Positions 13,676-15,328 of a stretch of DNA of 15,328 nucleotides are shown here, piece after piece. The stretch spans positions 1 to 15,328 of the forward strand of contig JAZGAE010000081.1 in the NCBI GenBank assembly GCA_036475545.1, in the 5' to 3' direction. Below the pieces are notes generated by a model, which saw nothing but the letters and a program-made list of their open reading frames with translations, ran no database searches and was not told where the DNA came from. The first letter of the stretch is position 1. Every line of letters begins with the position of its first letter. Made by a program: the position numbers and the translations under genes. The stretch is from JAZGAE01 sp036475545 (GTDB taxonomy: Bacteria > Pseudomonadota > Alphaproteobacteria > DATDPM01).

Positions 13676-14839
13676 TTAAAGGCAGGCGCGGATACGCGCC
13701 AGCGCTTCCTCGATGTTCTCGAGGCTGTTGGCGTAGGAGGCGCGCAGATAGCCCTCGCCGAGGGCCCCGAAGCTGGCGCCGGAAACGGTCGCCACCCCCG
13801 CTTCGGTGAGCAGCCTCGCCTCCATCGCGGCCGACGTCAGGCCTGTCCCCGAGATGTTGGGAAAGGCGTAGAAGGCTCCGCCGGGCATGATGCAGCGGAC
13901 TCCTGGGATGTCGTTCAAGCCGGCGATGATGGCCTTGCGGCGGGCATCGAAGGCGGCGACCATGCCCGCCACCGAGTCCTGCGGCCCTTCCAGCGCCGCG
14001 ATGCCGCCGTACTGGGCGGCGGCGTTGACGCAGGAGTGGCAATTGATGGCGAGTCGCTCCGCCGGTTCCCTCAAGCTTTCCGGCCACACCCCGTAGCCGA
14101 GCCGCCAGCCGGTCATGGCGTAGGTCTTGCTCCACCCGTCGAGCACGATGGCGCGTTCGCGGACCGACTCGTACTGGAGCAGACTGACATGCTCCCGCCC
14201 GTCGTACAGGATACGGCTGTAGATCTCGTCGGAGAGCACCGCCACCTGCGGGTGCGCCTCGAGCCCGGCGACGAGGCGGTCCATTTCCGCCCGCGGGACC
14301 ACGCCGCCGGTCGGATTCGCCGGGCTGTTGAGGATGATGAGACGGGTCGCCGGCGTGATTTTGCCGAGGACCTCGTCGGCGCTGAAGGAGAAATCGTTCT
14401 CCTCGCGGAAGGGCATCGGCACGGCCGTGGCGCCGGAAAACCCGATCACCGACTCGTAGGTGAAGAAGCCCGGATCGGGGTAGAGGATCTCGGCGCCGGG
14501 CTCGCCGAACATCACCGCCGCGAAGAAGATCACCACCTTGCCGCCCGGCACGATCAGCACGCTCTGGGGGCTCACCTCGACGCCGTGGCGGCGGACGAGG
14601 TCGGCGGCGACCGCCTCACGAAGGGCCATGATGCCGCCGGCGGGCGTGTAGCCGTGGTGGCCGTCGGCGAGCGCCTTGCAGGCGGCGTCGCTCACGTGGG
14701 CCGGCGGATCGAAGTCCGGCTGTCCGATCCCGAGGTGTATCACCTTGCGGCCTTGGCCCTCGAGCGCCTTGGCCCGGGCCTGCACCACGAAGGCGGAGTC
14801 GGTGCCGAGTCCCGACATGCGTTCGGCAAGCTTCAGCAT
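13676..14839 (-). CDS. Pyridoxal-phosphate-dependent aminotransferase, class I/II (aspartate aminotransferase-like)
   Basis: 387 residues, normal for fold-type I aminotransferases. Visible: 'VIHLGIGQPDFDPP' (33-46), 'HGYTPAGGIMALREAV' (62-77), 'NSPANPTGG' (Asn175), 'LSDEIYSRILYDG' (Asp204, Tyr207), 'LDGWSKTYAMTGWRLGY' with the PLP lysine Lys238 and phosphate-binding Arg246, and 'GYLRASYANS' with the substrate-carboxylate Arg366. It would move amino groups between an amino acid and 2-oxoglutarate or oxaloacetate in the cytoplasm. The exact amino donor cannot be read from sequence; aspartate, alanine or a branched-chain or aromatic substrate are all possible. The ATG at 14839 has AAGGA about 11 nt upstream. 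It lies upstream of glnB on the same strand, but the sigma-54 promoter in the 260-bp gap suggests separate control. Confidence 0.9.
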   Translation of the reverse strand: MLKLAERMSGLGTDSAFVVQARAKALEGQGRKVIHLGIGQPDFDPPAHVSDAACKALADGHHGYTPAGGIMALREAVAADLVRRHGVEVSPQSVLIVPGGKVVIFFAAVMFGEPGAEILYPDPGFFTYESVIGFSGATAVPMPFREENDFSFSADEVLGKITPATRLIILNSPANPTGGVVPRAEMDRLVAGLEAHPQVAVLSDEIYSRILYDGREHVSLLQYESVRERAIVLDGWSKTYAMTGWRLGYGVWPESLREPAERLAINCHSCVNAAAQYGGIAALEGPQDSVAGMVAAFDARRKAIIAGLNDIPGVRCIMPGGAFYAFPNISGTGLTSAAMEARLLTEAGVATVSGASFGALGEGYLRASYANSLENIEEALARIRACL

Positions 14840-15231
14840 CTTGGACTTTTTCCTTCGGCTATCGCATTCAAGACATGGAGCAACGCCGCGTCGGCGCCAC
14901 TTGCGCAGACGGGGCCGACACTATGCCCCAAGGCTTGCGGGGGCGGCAATTCCCGGCCTCGCGACGGCGGACTTGCCCCCGGGCCGGGCCGCGGCGCGAG
15001 GACACGGGCGGCGTGACACGGGGCAGGATCGAGCGGACACGGGCGGATGTGTGTAGGTACTGAGTGGGACCGTTGCGGCCGCTCGACGCCGCCAAGCGGC
15101 AGGCGTCGTCATCGCCGGGCGAGACGGATGGAGCGGCGTTGAGAGGTTGCATTCCGGTCGTCAACCCAGCAGGGTCTGGCCTGGAAACCGAGCCATATGG
15201 GAAACCTCCGGTGAAAAGGGAAAGTGATCCG
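14840..15231. other. Divergent intergenic region without a clear gene; three GACACGGG repeats
   Basis: About 390 bp between the aminotransferase start and the right-edge gene. GGACACGGGCGG occurs twice (15000-15011, 15035-15046; period 35) with a third partial copy GACACGGGGC at 15015-15024. No -10/-35 pair stands out, and no ORF here shows a recognisable protein. The plus-strand frame of the edge gene is open back to a TGA at 15061-15063. Confidence 0.4.
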
Positions 15232-15328
15232 ATGGCGGACCTTCGGCGGTTGGCGGAGAAGGTTGGCGTCGCCTTCGATCTGGCGGAGGAATACCACGGC
15301 CTGTTCGTCGAGCACGGGATTCCCGTGG
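15232..15328 (+). CDS. Start of an unidentified gene, cut by the window edge (possibly 4-alpha-glucanotransferase)
   Basis: Only 32 codons are visible, beginning MADLRRLAEKVGVAFDLAEE and running on through 'YHGLFVEHGIPV'. The pattern 'L..LA...G(V/I)...Y.....G' is like the N-terminus of MalQ-type 4-alpha-glucanotransferases, but this is a weak resemblance over a very short stretch. An AAGGG Shine-Dalgarno lies 11 nt before the ATG. In-frame GTG codons at 15211 and 15064 are alternative starts because the frame is open from 15064. It is divergent from the aminotransferase. Confidence 0.5.
   Translation, partial: MADLRRLAEKVGVAFDLAEEYHGLFVEHGIPV

Noticed and set aside
1..15328. CRISPR arrays, tRNA or rRNA genes, insertion sequences, prophage genes, defence systems
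   Set aside because: No repeat-spacer pattern, cloverleaf, terminal inverted repeats, transposase, integrase or defence-protein motifs were seen on either strand.

Overview
The window reads as chromosomal DNA of a high-GC proteobacterium, most likely an alphaproteobacterium of the Rhodospirillales kind. This is inferred from the GC-rich codon use, a PII gene directly upstream of glnA behind a sigma-54 promoter, a ParE-type topoisomerase IV subunit and the general gene set. No phage, transposon, CRISPR array, tRNA or rRNA is visible. Nearly all genes are recognisable housekeeping families, so the unusual signals lie mostly in the regulatory DNA and in a few altered proteins.

Layout. Positions 1-538 (minus strand) hold a secreted GlcG/HbpS-like heme-binding protein gene interrupted by an in-frame TGA. 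A structured, promoter-bearing divergent intergenic region follows. Next come a lipid kinase of the diacylglycerol kinase family (plus), a parS-like ParB site, a pair of 53-bp-spaced direct repeats abutting a consensus -10 box, and a large divergent PEP carboxylase (plus). A RhlE-type DEAD-box helicase (minus) converges on it. Then come an isochorismatase-family hydrolase (plus), rtcA (minus), a possible small ORF overlapping rtcA by ATGA, and parE (minus), which appears to be transcribed leaderless. Divergent from parE, behind a perfect 2 x 21-bp tandem repeat, is a YciA acyl-CoA thioesterase (plus). The last third holds a nitrogen block on the minus strand: a class I aminotransferase, glnB behind a sigma-54 promoter, and glnA. 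At the right edge the first codons of another plus-strand gene are cut by the window.

How the genes relate. GlnB (PII) and GlnA form the classic nitrogen-assimilation pair; GlnA keeps the adenylylation tyrosine and GlnB the uridylylation tyrosine. PEP carboxylase would supply oxaloacetate, a carbon skeleton for the aspartate-type aminotransferase, although its active-site motifs are altered. ParE and the parS-like site both serve chromosome topology and segregation, and parS sites usually lie near the origin. RtcA and RhlE are RNA-processing proteins. Apart from glnB-glnA and perhaps parE-small ORF-rtcA, the genes look like separate transcription units.

Most interesting points: the parS-like site; the apparent leaderless parE mRNA; the in-frame TGA with the family motif conserved after it; substituted catalytic residues in the PEP carboxylase; a glnA resembling actinobacterial/cyanobacterial enzymes more than the usual alphaproteobacterial GlnA; and the sigma-54 promoter of glnB. 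I do not see a convincing new multi-gene system.
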